DNA from: Streptomyces sp.
GTDB taxonomy: Bacteria > Actinomycetota > Actinomycetes > Streptomycetales > Streptomycetaceae
Reading direction: 5' to 3'
Length of the DNA: 48,440 nt
Assembly (NCBI RefSeq): GCF_019510245.1
Contig: NZ_JAEKKT010000243.1
Coordinates: 1 to 48,440 of the forward strand
In this document: positions 17,545 to 25,857 of the stretch, in pieces
How positions within the stretch are numbered: the stretch's first letter is position 1
Layout of the letters: every line of letters starts with the position of its first letter
Program-made: the position numbers and the translations under genes
Notes under the pieces: generated by a model
Database searches by the model: none
What the model was told of the DNA's origin: nothing
Seen by the model: the letters and a program-made list of their open reading frames with translations, nothing else

Positions 17545-17983
17545 CACAGCCGGCGGCGTCGAAGCCGTCCAAGGCGCTGTTCACCTCACCGCCGTTCACC
17601 TCGTCCGTGCGGTCCGTCGAGGGCACACGGCGGTGGACCACCGGCCATGTCTCGTCCATGAACGTGCGCCACGGACCGCTCTCGGGCGGCGTGGCCCACC
17701 GAGGACACGTCCACGGCGGCATGTGGTCGCCGACGACATCCCGGCCATGCGGTGTTCCTCGTCTGCAAAGAGGCGCCGCCCCGCCCCGGCACGGCTGAAC
17801 GCACTCGCGCGGGCTGCCCGACGCTGCCGAAGCGCCCCCCTGTCGGCGTCCTCGCCTCGGTTGACCAGCCGGTCTTAAGTCGGCGGAGGGCCGCTCGTGG
17901 GCGGTCTCGGATGCGAAGGCCGTGCCTCGACGTATATAGGCCATGTGATCGCGCGCTGTCCTGACGGTGTTTCTGTTCGCTAT

Positions 17984-17995
17984 GGAAGCGTTTCC
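17984..17995. promoter_or_regulatory. LacI-type operator-like palindrome (imperfect)
   Basis: GGAAGCGTTTCC is an imperfect palindrome (10 of 12 positions symmetric) with the central CG-containing core of LacI/GalR operators. It lies 300 bp upstream of a better copy in the same leader and about 470 bp before the dehydrogenase gene. Confidence 0.4.
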
Positions 17996-18283
17996 GTCGT
18001 CGTCGGGATGCGGGCGGTCAGGTGGAATCCGGCATGGGGCGGAGCGCTCGCACCAGAGATGTCCTTTACATTTCCGACATAGGTAATTAACAGCCGCGCG
18101 TCCGCGGATGTGTAGATCCCGTGTATAACTTCGTACTGTCTGATTTGAGCGACGGGCACCAAGGGGGGCGTCTCGTCGCTTGATGTAGTACCGAGTAGTA
18201 CTGACAGGGGGTTTGGGGGGCATCGGCGGCGCCGTCTCGCGGCGTCGCATCACCGGCCGCACGCCTGGGGAGGCGTGTCGATG

Positions 18284-18297
18284 CCGAAACGTTTCGG
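18284..18297. promoter_or_regulatory. Perfect 14-bp LacI-type operator palindrome
   Basis: CCGAAACGTTTCGG is a perfect palindrome with the CGAAACGTTTCG core preferred by LacI/GalR-family sugar regulators. It is 160 bp upstream of the first gene of the exopolysaccharide cluster, close to a hairpin at 18261-18276. No LacI-family gene is in the window, so the regulator would be encoded elsewhere. Confidence 0.6.
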
Positions 18298-18457
18298 TGA
18301 ATTAACCGTCAATCGCGCTCGCCGTGCGGCCGGCGCTGTTCTTCACCGTATTTCGCGCGGGATGGCGTTTTCCATTCCCTGTCGCCGAATCTCTGCATTC
18401 CGCTTCCGTGTTCGGCGTGCCCGCAGGCACCCGAATCCGAACAGGAGAGTGATTCAA

Positions 18458-19345
18458 ATGGCCAGGATCTTCATCGTCGGTTCCGGAGTCGTCGGAACAG
18501 CCACTGGCATGGGGTTTCTCCACGCCGGCCATCAGGTGACCTTCATCGACGTGGCGCCGCAGCGCCTGGACTACCTGCGCTCCCAGGGGCTGGACGCGCG
18601 CGCCGAACTCGACCTCAGCGCCGAGCCGGACGCGTTCGTCTTCCTCACGCTGCCTACGCCCAACGTCGGCCACCGCTACGACCTGTCCGCGTTCGAGGCG
18701 GGCACCGCCTCCGTGGGCGCCGCGCTGGCCGACGCCGCGGGTACGCACATCGTCGTGGTCCGCTCCACGGTCCCGCCGGGTACGGCCGAGGGCCTCGTGC
18801 AGCCGCTGCTGGAGAAGCACTCGGGGAAAACCGCCGGCGAGGGCTTCTCGCTCGCCAGCAACCCGGAGTTCCTCCGCGCGGCCACCGCGGTCGAGGACTT
18901 CCGCCACCCGTGGATGACCGTCATCGCCTCGCGCAGCGTACGCACCCGGGAGCGACTGGCCGAGTTGCTGGCGCCCTTCGGCGGTGAGACACGCGTCTTC
19001 TCGAACCCCGCCGAGGCCGAGTTCGTCAAGTGCGCCCACAACATCTACAACGCCACGAAGATCAGCTTCTGGAACGAGATGTGGCTGGTGGGTCAGCACC
19101 TCGGTCTGGACCTCGACCCGATCGCCCAGACCGTGGCCCGCTCGGCGGAGGCCTCGTACAACCCGTACTACGGCATCCGGGGCGGCGCCCCGTACGGCGG
19201 TGTCTGCCTGCCGAAGGACACCCAGGGGTTCCTCGGCCTCGCCGCGTCGATCGGCGTCGACATGCCGCTGCTCAAAGCGGTCGTCACCGTGAACGACAAG
19301 CTCGCCGAGGTGGCCGAACTGGAGACCGAGGCCCTGACCGCCTAG
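18458..19345 (+). CDS. Short nucleotide-sugar 6-dehydrogenase (GDP-mannose/UDP-glucose dehydrogenase family)
   Basis: A 295-residue protein from ATG 18458 with AGGAG ten bases upstream. The Rossmann domain opens IFIVGSGVVGTATGMGFLHAGHQVTFID. Family motifs follow: LTLPTPN, VVRSTVPPGTAEG, SNPEFLRAATAVEDFRHP, AEFVKCAHNIYNATKISFWNEM, and the catalytic GGVCLPKD with Cys250. These enzymes oxidise a nucleotide sugar twice with NAD to the uronic acid. It stops about 100-150 residues short of usual UGD/AlgD proteins, just after the central helix (PLLKAVVTVNDKLAEV), so the C-terminal nucleotide-sugar-binding domain is missing. Because a GDP-mannose-forming fusion and an AlgG-like epimerase follow, I infer GDP-mannose as substrate, giving GDP-mannuronate; UDP-glucose cannot be excluded. 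Confidence 0.85.
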   Translation: MARIFIVGSGVVGTATGMGFLHAGHQVTFIDVAPQRLDYLRSQGLDARAELDLSAEPDAFVFLTLPTPNVGHRYDLSAFEAGTASVGAALADAAGTHIVVVRSTVPPGTAEGLVQPLLEKHSGKTAGEGFSLASNPEFLRAATAVEDFRHPWMTVIASRSVRTRERLAELLAPFGGETRVFSNPAEAEFVKCAHNIYNATKISFWNEMWLVGQHLGLDLDPIAQTVARSAEASYNPYYGIRGGAPYGGVCLPKDTQGFLGLAASIGVDMPLLKAVVTVNDKLAEVAELETEALTA

Positions 19346-19512
19346 GCCCGGCGGCCGGCGCAGCCCGACACGGTTCCGCGCCGGCCCAGCCCGTCGGCCG
19401 GCCGGTCCGGGCCGGATCCCGGCCGCCGGGCATCTCTCTCCGCTGCCGCGCCGCACGGCCGGCGTGACGGCGGAGGCTGTCAGACACCTGTGGACCCAAC
19501 GAGAACAGGCCC

Positions 19513-20742
19513 ATGAGCGGACTCTTCGACACCACCCTGCTGGACTTCCGGTACTACCTCGTCTACCTGCCGTTGGGCATACTCGGCCTGGTCCGCTGGG
19601 CCTGCTGGCTCGTGCGGCGGGCCCCCGCGGCTCTCTACCAGCCCGTGAAGAACGACCACTTCCTCCCGCTCGGCATCGTCGTGCCGGTGTACCAGGAGGA
19701 TCCGGAGATCTTCGCCCACGCGATCGAGTCGTGGCTGGCGAACGAGGTGGCCGAGGTCGTCCTGGTCATCGACGTCACCGACAAGGCCTGTCAGGACATC
19801 GCGGCGCGCTATCCCGTGACCGTCGTCGTCACCGACGTGCCCGGCAAACGCGACGCCCTGCGCAAGGGGTGGGAGGCATGCTCCGCCGACCTGGTGGCGC
19901 TGGTCGACTCGGACACCATCTGGGCGGACAACGTCGCCCGGGAGGTCTGCAAGCCCTTCGCCGACCCCAGGATCGGCGGGGTGGGGACCCGGCAGAACGT
20001 GTACAACCCCAAGGGGTTCCTGCAGCGGGTCAACGACATGTACCTGGACTACCGGTACTTCGACGAGAACGCGGCGCAGACCGTCATGGGCCGCGCCGTC
20101 TCGTGCCTGTCCGGACGCACCGCCGTCTACCGGCGCGAACTGCTGCTGGAGATATCCGACGACTTCATGGCGGAGACGTTCCTGGGCGTCCCCTGCATGT
20201 CGGGCGACGACAAGCGGCTGACCACTCTGATCCTGGAGCGCGGCCACCTCACCTACATGCAGCGCTCCGCCCGTGTCTGGTCGACCTTCCCCGGCACGCT
20301 GCGGATCTTCCTCAAGCAGCGGCTCCGCTGGGCCCGCAACACCTGGCGCTCCGACCTGAGGGCGCTGTCACGCCGCTGGGTCTGGCGGCACCCCTTCCTC
20401 GCCTACACCATGATCGACAAGGGGGTCAGCAGCTTCACCCTGCTGTTCTCGCCCTTCTTCATGACCTGGGCGATCATCCGGCACGACTGGTTCTTTGTCG
20501 CCTGCCTGGCCGGCTGGTGGTGGGTGAGCCGGTCGATGAAGATCCTGCCGCACCTGGTGCGCAAGCCCTCGTCGTTCTTCCTGGTGCCCGGCTTCGTCCT
20601 GATCTCGTTCATGATGGCGGTCGTCAAGCTCTGCGCGCTCGCCACCATCCGCAAGCAGCGCTGGCTGACCAGGCAGGTCTCGGTGGAGAACGGCGTCGTC
20701 GTCAGGACCGCCCAGCCCGCCGGAGCGGAGGCCACGGCATGA
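19513..20742 (+). CDS. Processive GT2 glycosyltransferase / polysaccharide synthase (Alg8- or HasA-like)
   Basis: A 409-residue membrane protein with an N-terminal helix (YYLVYLPLGILGLVRWACWLV), a cytoplasmic GT-A domain and three or four C-terminal helices (about residues 290-380). The motifs of processive synthases are all visible: VPVYQEDPEIF, DVTDK, VDSDT (DxD), SGRTAVYRR, SGDDKRLT (the TED-equivalent region) and QRLRWARNTWR (QxxRW). It probably polymerises and translocates the chain from a nucleotide-uronic acid. The start ATG 19513 has only a weak GAGAACAGG ribosome site. The stop overlaps the next gene as ATGA, implying coupling to the membrane-anchored beta-helix protein. Confidence 0.9.
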   Translation: MSGLFDTTLLDFRYYLVYLPLGILGLVRWACWLVRRAPAALYQPVKNDHFLPLGIVVPVYQEDPEIFAHAIESWLANEVAEVVLVIDVTDKACQDIAARYPVTVVVTDVPGKRDALRKGWEACSADLVALVDSDTIWADNVAREVCKPFADPRIGGVGTRQNVYNPKGFLQRVNDMYLDYRYFDENAAQTVMGRAVSCLSGRTAVYRRELLLEISDDFMAETFLGVPCMSGDDKRLTTLILERGHLTYMQRSARVWSTFPGTLRIFLKQRLRWARNTWRSDLRALSRRWVWRHPFLAYTMIDKGVSSFTLLFSPFFMTWAIIRHDWFFVACLAGWWWVSRSMKILPHLVRKPSSFFLVPGFVLISFMMAVVKLCALATIRKQRWLTRQVSVENGVVVRTAQPAGAEATA

Positions 20743-22547
20743 GACACGCCACCCGCGTCGCACGCGCCGCCCTCGTCGCGGCCGCCCTGCTGGCCGCCGT
20801 CGCACCCGCCGCCCACGCCGCAGGCGGCACCGGGGGCGACCCGGACGTCGCCGCCTGGCAGCGCAGCGGACGCCCGGACCGGCTCATGGTGATCAGGCCC
20901 GGCACCGTCGCCCTGGTCAGTCACGGCTCTGTGGTGAAACGCCTGTACCCGCAGTACGGACCGCTCCCGCTGAGCTGGCTGGCCGCCAACGCGGGCGGGG
21001 AGTGGATCGGTCACGCACCGGCGAAGACGGGCCGGTCCAAGACCGTGCGGATCAACACGGCCGTGCTGCTCACTCCCGGCACCACCCTGCAGATGGGCCG
21101 CCGCACGCCCACCGTGCTGATGACCGCCGGGAAGACCCCCGCGTCCGGCACCTGGATCCGCGGCAGCCGGGCCACCCTCGACATCGACGGGGTCACCCTG
21201 GCCTCCGCGGCCGCGGACGGCTCCACCCCGGCCCCCGCGGACCTGGCCGGACGCCCCTACCTCGCCATGGGTGCGGGGGGCCGCATGACGATCGACGACG
21301 CGCAAGTGACCGGCCTCGGCCGCGGCGCCGACGCCCCGGCCCGGGAGTCCGGGATCACCTGGGGGCGGGCCGCCACCGGATCCGCCACCGGCTCCACGTT
21401 CCAGGGCGACCGCACCGGCCTGCGACTGACCGGGTCGACCGGCGTGGAACTCGACAAGGTCACCGTCAAGGATGCCGTCCAGGACGGCGTCGTACTGGAC
21501 GGCGACCGGGGCACCACCGTGCGCGGGCTGACCGTCGAGGGCAGCGGCGGCAACGGTGTGACGGTCGGCGGCACCGACCGCCGCAGTCTGTCCGGCGTCA
21601 CCACCAGTGACAGCCACGGCACCGGCATCAAAGCCACCGCCCAGCACGGCCTGACGCTCACGGCAACCGCATCGCACCACGACGCCGGCGGCGGTGTCCG
21701 GCTGATCTCCTGCGTCTCCTGCGCCCTCGACAAAACCGTGGTGGACGGCGCGTCCTCCGCGATCAGCGTCTCCGGCCAGGGCGCCCGGGTGACCGTACGC
21801 GATGCCCGGCTCACCGGCGGCGCGGACGGCGCCGGGGTGACGCTCGCCGCGGACATCGCCGGTGCCACCGTCACCGGTGGCACGATCAGCGGCTTCGACC
21901 GGGGCATAGCGATCGGCGGTCCCGACGTCCGGGTCGACGGCACCACCGTCAGCGGCGCCGGTACCGGCGTCAAGATCTACGGGCACGCGAGCGATGCCGC
22001 GCTGAACTCCGTCGTCGTCCACGGCGGCCGGGCCGGAGTCACCGCCTCCGACGCCACCAGAGGCGTCGTCCTGACCGGCGTCCGGATCAGCGGCGTTTCC
22101 GGCAAGGGCCTGGCCTCGGCGTCCACGGGGCTGACGGTCAGCGGGGGGTCGGTCAGCGGCGCCCTCACGGCCGTCGACCTCGGCGCCTCCGCCCGGCTGG
22201 AGAAGCTGACCGTCAGCGATGCCCGGCGGGGGATGCACCTGGCCTCCGGCGTGCACGCCGCCGCCGACGGCCTGGACATTCTCGCCGAGCGCAAGGGAAT
22301 CGAGGCGGACGCGGGTGCGTGGATCAGCATCACGGACTCGCGGGTGAGGGCCCCCACCGCCCTGTCCGGGAAGGGCACGATCAAGCGGCTCGGGCACACG
22401 GAGGTGACCCTGCCGCCGTTCCCCTGGCTCGGGTTCGCGGCGCTGGTCGCCCTCACCCTCGCCGTTCTGCTCCAGACCGTCCACCAGGTCCGCCACCGCA
22501 GGACACCGCGGCCCCGGGTCGCGGCCCACGTGCGCAACACCGCGTGA
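20739..22547 (+). CDS. Membrane-anchored right-handed beta-helix protein (carbohydrate epimerase/lyase-like)
   Basis: A 602-residue exported protein: signal peptide (ARAALVAAALLAAVAPAAHA), an N-terminal globular part (about 30-165), a long parallel beta-helix of repeated 20-24-residue rungs (GVTVGGTDRR, GIKATAQHG, GVKIYGHASDAALNSVVVHG and more, about 170-560) and a C-terminal transmembrane helix followed by a basic tail (WLGFAALVALTLAVLLQ, then HQVRHRRTPRPR). Beta-helix proteins of this kind commonly bind, epimerise or cleave acidic polysaccharides. I see no clear DPHD motif here, so an active epimerase is doubtful. ATG 20739 overlaps the synthase stop, so it is likely made in equal amounts with the synthase and may act on or guide the emerging chain outside the membrane. 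Confidence 0.8.
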   Translation: MRHATRVARAALVAAALLAAVAPAAHAAGGTGGDPDVAAWQRSGRPDRLMVIRPGTVALVSHGSVVKRLYPQYGPLPLSWLAANAGGEWIGHAPAKTGRSKTVRINTAVLLTPGTTLQMGRRTPTVLMTAGKTPASGTWIRGSRATLDIDGVTLASAAADGSTPAPADLAGRPYLAMGAGGRMTIDDAQVTGLGRGADAPARESGITWGRAATGSATGSTFQGDRTGLRLTGSTGVELDKVTVKDAVQDGVVLDGDRGTTVRGLTVEGSGGNGVTVGGTDRRSLSGVTTSDSHGTGIKATAQHGLTLTATASHHDAGGGVRLISCVSCALDKTVVDGASSAISVSGQGARVTVRDARLTGGADGAGVTLAADIAGATVTGGTISGFDRGIAIGGPDVRVDGTTVSGAGTGVKIYGHASDAALNSVVVHGGRAGVTASDATRGVVLTGVRISGVSGKGLASASTGLTVSGGSVSGALTAVDLGASARLEKLTVSDARRGMHLASGVHAAADGLDILAERKGIEADAGAWISITDSRVRAPTALSGKGTIKRLGHTEVTLPPFPWLGFAALVALTLAVLLQTVHQVRHRRTPRPRVAAHVRNTA

Positions 22548-22548
22548 C

Positions 22549-22611
22549 CCGGGGGCGGGCGGCCCCGGGGACGGGGAGGCACCGGTCACCGGGCCGTCCG
22601 CCCGCCCCCGG
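22549..22611. terminator. Strong inverted repeat after the beta-helix gene
   Basis: CCGGGGGCGGGCGG at 22549-22562 pairs perfectly with CCGCCCGCCCCCGG at 22598-22611 (14-bp stem, with further pairing possible in the loop). It directly follows the stop codon and probably separates the synthase unit from the downstream epimerase unit. Confidence 0.6.
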
Positions 22612-22797
22612 ACCGCCGAAGCTCCTGCCGTGCCCGCCGACGCAGACCCGCCCGGCTCTTCCTCGGCGGGCAGCTGAGGTACCGGCCCGCTCCCGGCCGG
22701 CAATCGCACCACCCAATCGGATACGGCGCGCACCACCGGACGGCCGGAGGACTCCCCGGAACGAGCCCCGCCCCGCCCGTCCTCATCGCAAACAGCG

Positions 22798-22827
22798 CCT
22801 CCGCGGTTCAGTGCCGAACGGCGGAGG
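22798..22827 (+). promoter_or_regulatory. Leader hairpin before the AlgG-like gene
   Basis: CCTCCGCGGTTC (22798-22809) can pair with GAACGGCGGAGG (22816-22827), with a 6-base loop and one mismatch. The hairpin ends seven bases before the AGGAG ribosome site of the AlgG-like gene. It could be a 5'-UTR structure affecting translation or mRNA stability, or a regulator site; no known riboswitch is recognised. Confidence 0.4.
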
Positions 22828-22845
22828 ACATGTCAGGAGTCTCGT

Positions 22846-24885
22846 ATGAACGACCAACCACTCAGACCGGGCGCGACCGCCCCGGCCGACCCGCCTCGCA
22901 CGGGCCTTGCGCCCGCCCCTCTCTCCCGGTCGGCCAGGAGCGTCGCCCCCGCGGGCCGCTCCGCCCGCCGCCTCGGCGTCGCCCTCACCGTCCTCGGACT
23001 GCTGACCGGCCCCGTGGTGCTGTTCGCAGCACCGGCCGAGGCCGTCTCGTGCTCGGGTCAGGTCCGCTATGCCGGCAGCACCAACACGATCTACCTGACC
23101 TCCGGCACCGCGAGCCTGTCCGACATCGACGCGCTCTGCCCGTCCGCACCCCTGGTGGAGACGGACCCGTCCACCAACACCTGGGAACTGAGCGCGGACC
23201 TCGTCGTCCAGAACGGCGCCACCCTCGAACTGCACGGCACATCGGCCGGCGGCGACGTCGACACCCTGCGGCTGCGCAGCCTGTCCGACAACGTCGCCAC
23301 CCACGTCAGCGCCATCACCGCGCAGTACGGCGACATCGACATCGACACCGTCCACATCACCTCGTGGGACGACGCCACCGGCGCCCCGGACACGGACCCG
23401 TACCTGCCCGCGAACGCCCCGTCCGGTTCCCGGGCGCGCGCCTTCATCAGGGCCATCTCCTACCTGGACACCGACGGCACGCCACGCGAGTCGCGGATGG
23501 ACATCAAGGACAGCGACATCGGCTACCTCGGCTCCCACGACGCCGAGAGCTACGGCGTGTCGTACAAGGGCCGCGGCTGCGACTCCACCCACCTCGCCGT
23601 GTGCGCGGCGCTGAACGTCTACGGCTCGGAGACGGGCAGCCGGTTCCACAACAACTTCATGGGCACGTACACGTTCGACGCGTACGGCATGACCTTCACC
23701 GGCAACGAGTACGACCACAACGTCATGTACGGGCTCGACCCGCACGACGACTCCGACTACCTGACCATCACGCACAACCATTCGCACGACAACGGCGACC
23801 ACGGGATCATCTGCTCGCAGCGGTGCGACCACCTGGAGATCGCGTACAACGAGGTCGACCACAACGGCATTCCGCCGTACGTCCCGGTCGGTGACGACGA
23901 CCCGTCGGACAACCAGGTCCACGGCATCATGATCCACCGCGGGGTCACCGACAGCGTCATCGAGCACAACTACGTCCACGACCAGCCCAACGGCGCCGGC
24001 ATCGCGGTCTTCGACAGCAGCGGCGACACCATCCGCGACAACACGGTCACCGGCGCCGAGTACGGCCTGCGCTACAGCGTCGGCTCGTCGAACATCACCA
24101 CCACCGGCAACACGGTGAGCAACAGCAGCCAGTACGCCGTCTTCACCTACCAGGGCTCCGACATCCCGGCCTACACCAACAGCACCGGGCGGCCGAACGA
24201 CCTGGTCTTCACAGGCAACACCTTCGACACGACCGCCAGCAACGCGGTGAAGCTGAACCAGACCGACGGGACGGTCTTCTCCGGCAACACCTTCAGCGGC
24301 ACGTTCTCCTCCGGTGTGCTCACGCAGTGGAGCACGGGGACCGTGTTCTCCGGCAACACCGTCCCCACCTCGCTGACGTACTCGGTGAAGGGCGACTCGA
24401 CCACACCGGGCAGCATCACCTTCAAGGACATCAAGCAGGCCACGAAGGTGGCGGTGGACTCCGTGAGTTCTGCGTCGTTCACCGGCTCGGCCGGCACCGT
24501 CCACAAGGCGAGCGGCTTCCCGGCCGTCACCACCGCGCTCGGCTCCGCCGGAGCCGGCGGCACGGCGACACTGACCGCGGCGACGGTCGGCACCTCCCAG
24601 GTGACCGTCACCCCGCAGTCCGTCGCGGTGATCCCCGCGAGCGGCACCGCCACGGGCCGCGTGCCCACCGGCGCGGGGGCGTACGAGGTGCTGGTCGCAC
24701 CCGGCACCGCCGGCACCGACCTCGCCTTCACCGCCGTCGGCCTGACGCCGGGCGCCAGGTACGCGCTGACCGTGGGCGGCACCACACTCGCGAGCGGCAC
24801 GGCCGCCGCCGACGGCACCCTCACCCTGCACACGGTGCCGAGCACGGCACAGGAGGTGGACTACCGGTTCGTCAGCACGAGTTAG
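22846..24885 (+). CDS. AlgG-like secreted mannuronan C5-epimerase
   Basis: A 679-residue exported protein from ATG 22846 (AGGAG upstream). A 45-residue Pro/Ala-rich N-terminus precedes the signal helix (LGVALTVLGLLTGPVVLFAAPAEA). The body is a right-handed beta-helix. It contains YGLDPHDDS (D298-P299-H300-D301), HNHSHDNGDHGIICSQRCD and YNEVDHNG, matching the catalytic DPHD and HDNGxHGIIxS features of alginate C5-epimerases of the AlgG type, which convert mannuronate to guluronate in the polymer. NxVxDxxxGIAVFDSSGDTIRDN rungs follow, then a C-terminal beta-rich domain (about 560-679) of unknown role. Neighbouring genes for GDP-mannose supply, a uronate-forming dehydrogenase, a GT2 synthase and a PL14-like lyase fit this assignment. 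Activity is inferred from motif and context. Confidence 0.82.
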   Translation: MNDQPLRPGATAPADPPRTGLAPAPLSRSARSVAPAGRSARRLGVALTVLGLLTGPVVLFAAPAEAVSCSGQVRYAGSTNTIYLTSGTASLSDIDALCPSAPLVETDPSTNTWELSADLVVQNGATLELHGTSAGGDVDTLRLRSLSDNVATHVSAITAQYGDIDIDTVHITSWDDATGAPDTDPYLPANAPSGSRARAFIRAISYLDTDGTPRESRMDIKDSDIGYLGSHDAESYGVSYKGRGCDSTHLAVCAALNVYGSETGSRFHNNFMGTYTFDAYGMTFTGNEYDHNVMYGLDPHDDSDYLTITHNHSHDNGDHGIICSQRCDHLEIAYNEVDHNGIPPYVPVGDDDPSDNQVHGIMIHRGVTDSVIEHNYVHDQPNGAGIAVFDSSGDTIRDNTVTGAEYGLRYSVGSSNITTTGNTVSNSSQYAVFTYQGSDIPAYTNSTGRPNDLVFTGNTFDTTASNAVKLNQTDGTVFSGNTFSGTFSSGVLTQWSTGTVFSGNTVPTSLTYSVKGDSTTPGSITFKDIKQATKVAVDSVSSASFTGSAGTVHKASGFPAVTTALGSAGAGGTATLTAATVGTSQVTVTPQSVAVIPASGTATGRVPTGAGAYEVLVAPGTAGTDLAFTAVGLTPGARYALTVGGTTLASGTAAADGTLTLHTVPSTAQEVDYRFVSTS

Positions 24886-24951
24886 CGGGCCTTGAGACGG
24901 CCCGACGCACGGATCGACGGTTCGGCACACCGGCAGACGGGAGCGGCGGCA

Positions 24952-25830
24952 GTGCGCAGACGGCAGTTCATCACGGCCTTGGGGGCCACCGTGATCGGTA
25001 CGGGGGTCGCCGCCTGCTCCTTCGGCGGCCAGGGGGGCGGCACGTCCGGATCCCCGGGCCGCTCCACCGGCTCGGCCACCCCGCTGAGCGCGGACCCGTC
25101 CGCCGTGGCCGGGTTCTTCGGCCCCCGGCTCACGGCACGCCAGGCCGGCTCGTTCGGCCTCTCCCGCGCCGGGCTGCTGCCGGGACACCACCCCGTGCTG
25201 GGCCGGTTGCTGCGGGTCCACTACCCGGCACGCTCGGCCAGCCCGACCGTGGCGCGACAGTACGGCCTGCCCGAGGGCGGAGCCCAGATCTACCTGGAAC
25301 TGGCGGGCGGCCCCGTGGACCTCCTCCACCTTCGTTACTACGTGCGGTTCCCGAAGTACTTCGACTTCGTCAAGGGCGGCAAGCTGCCCGGCCTGTACGG
25401 CGGGACGGTGACGAGCGGCCGTCGTATCCCCGACGGGGCGAACGGGCTGTCCACCCGCTACATGTGGCGCACACACGGCGCCGCCGAGGTCTACGCGTAT
25501 CTGCCGACGTCGGTCGCCCACGGCACCTCGCTCGGTCGTGGCTCCTGGGACTGGCCGCTCGGCCGCTGGGTCTGCGTCGAACAGGCCATACGCCTCAACA
25601 AGCCGGGCCACTTCGACGGAAACGTGACCGTCCACGTCGACGGGCGGCAGGTGCTGAGCCGGGGCGGGCTGGAATTCCGTACCACCGATCGGCTCGGCAT
25701 CGACGGAGTGCTCTTCTCAACCTTTTTCGGCGGCAGCGACCCGACATGGGCGACGCCGCGTTCCCAGTACGCCGACTTCGCGGCGTTCGCCGTGTCCGAC
25801 CGGCCGGTCGACCCGCTGCCAGGCGTCTGA
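24952..25830 (+). CDS. Polysaccharide lyase family 14-like lipoprotein
   Basis: A 292-residue protein from GTG 24952 (GGGAG eight bases upstream). RRRQFITALGATVIGTGVAAC combines a twin-arginine signal with a lipobox ending VAAC, so it should be a Tat-exported lipoprotein followed by a Gly/Ser linker. The catalytic domain has YYVRFPKYFDFVKGGKLPGLYGG, split here as YYVRFPKYFDF and VKGGKLPGLYGG, the signature of PL14-type alginate/glucuronan lyase jelly-rolls, and later RYMWRTHGAAEVYAYLP and GVLFSTFFGGSD. PL14 enzymes cleave polyuronates by beta-elimination. In this locus it could trim chains or clear misdirected polymer, as AlgL does in Pseudomonas. Confidence 0.82.
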   Translation: MRRRQFITALGATVIGTGVAACSFGGQGGGTSGSPGRSTGSATPLSADPSAVAGFFGPRLTARQAGSFGLSRAGLLPGHHPVLGRLLRVHYPARSASPTVARQYGLPEGGAQIYLELAGGPVDLLHLRYYVRFPKYFDFVKGGKLPGLYGGTVTSGRRIPDGANGLSTRYMWRTHGAAEVYAYLPTSVAHGTSLGRGSWDWPLGRWVCVEQAIRLNKPGHFDGNVTVHVDGRQVLSRGGLEFRTTDRLGIDGVLFSTFFGGSDPTWATPRSQYADFAAFAVSDRPVDPLPGV

Positions 25831-25857
25831 ACATCCCGTCCTAGGAGGGACCCACCC

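Larger units (their letters stand above)
17545..18457. other. Long leader/intergenic region before the polyuronate cluster
   Basis: No convincing gene in about 900 bp. The 17545-17880 part has open frames on the minus strand with scattered plausible residues (for example PPWTCPRWATPPESGPWRTFMDETWPVVHR, given here in two pieces: PPWTCPRWATPPESG and PWRTFMDETWPVVHR) and may be a decayed coding remnant that I cannot identify. From 17930 on the sequence is AT-richer with likely control elements: ATATAGG, TGTATAACTT, the repeat GTAGTACCGAGTAGTAC at 18186-18202, a hairpin ACGCCTGGGGAGGCGT at 18261-18276, and two LacI-type palindromes listed separately. Confidence 0.45.

Noticed and set aside
17450..18262. 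270-codon minus-strand frame in the long leader
   Set aside because: Codon positions show no GC3 bias, no ribosome site, and it runs over the LacI-type palindrome and the FAH remnant; at most it hides a decayed fragment.
18061..18457. c-di-AMP (ydaO-type) or other riboswitch in the leader of the dehydrogenase gene
   Set aside because: I looked for the conserved ydaO segments and found only general hairpins and palindromes; the evidence is not sufficient.
22783..25635. 950-codon minus-strand frame across the epimerase and lyase genes
   Set aside because: It spans two real plus-strand genes with clear motifs and signal peptides; its own translation is Val/Gly/Arg-rich without domains.
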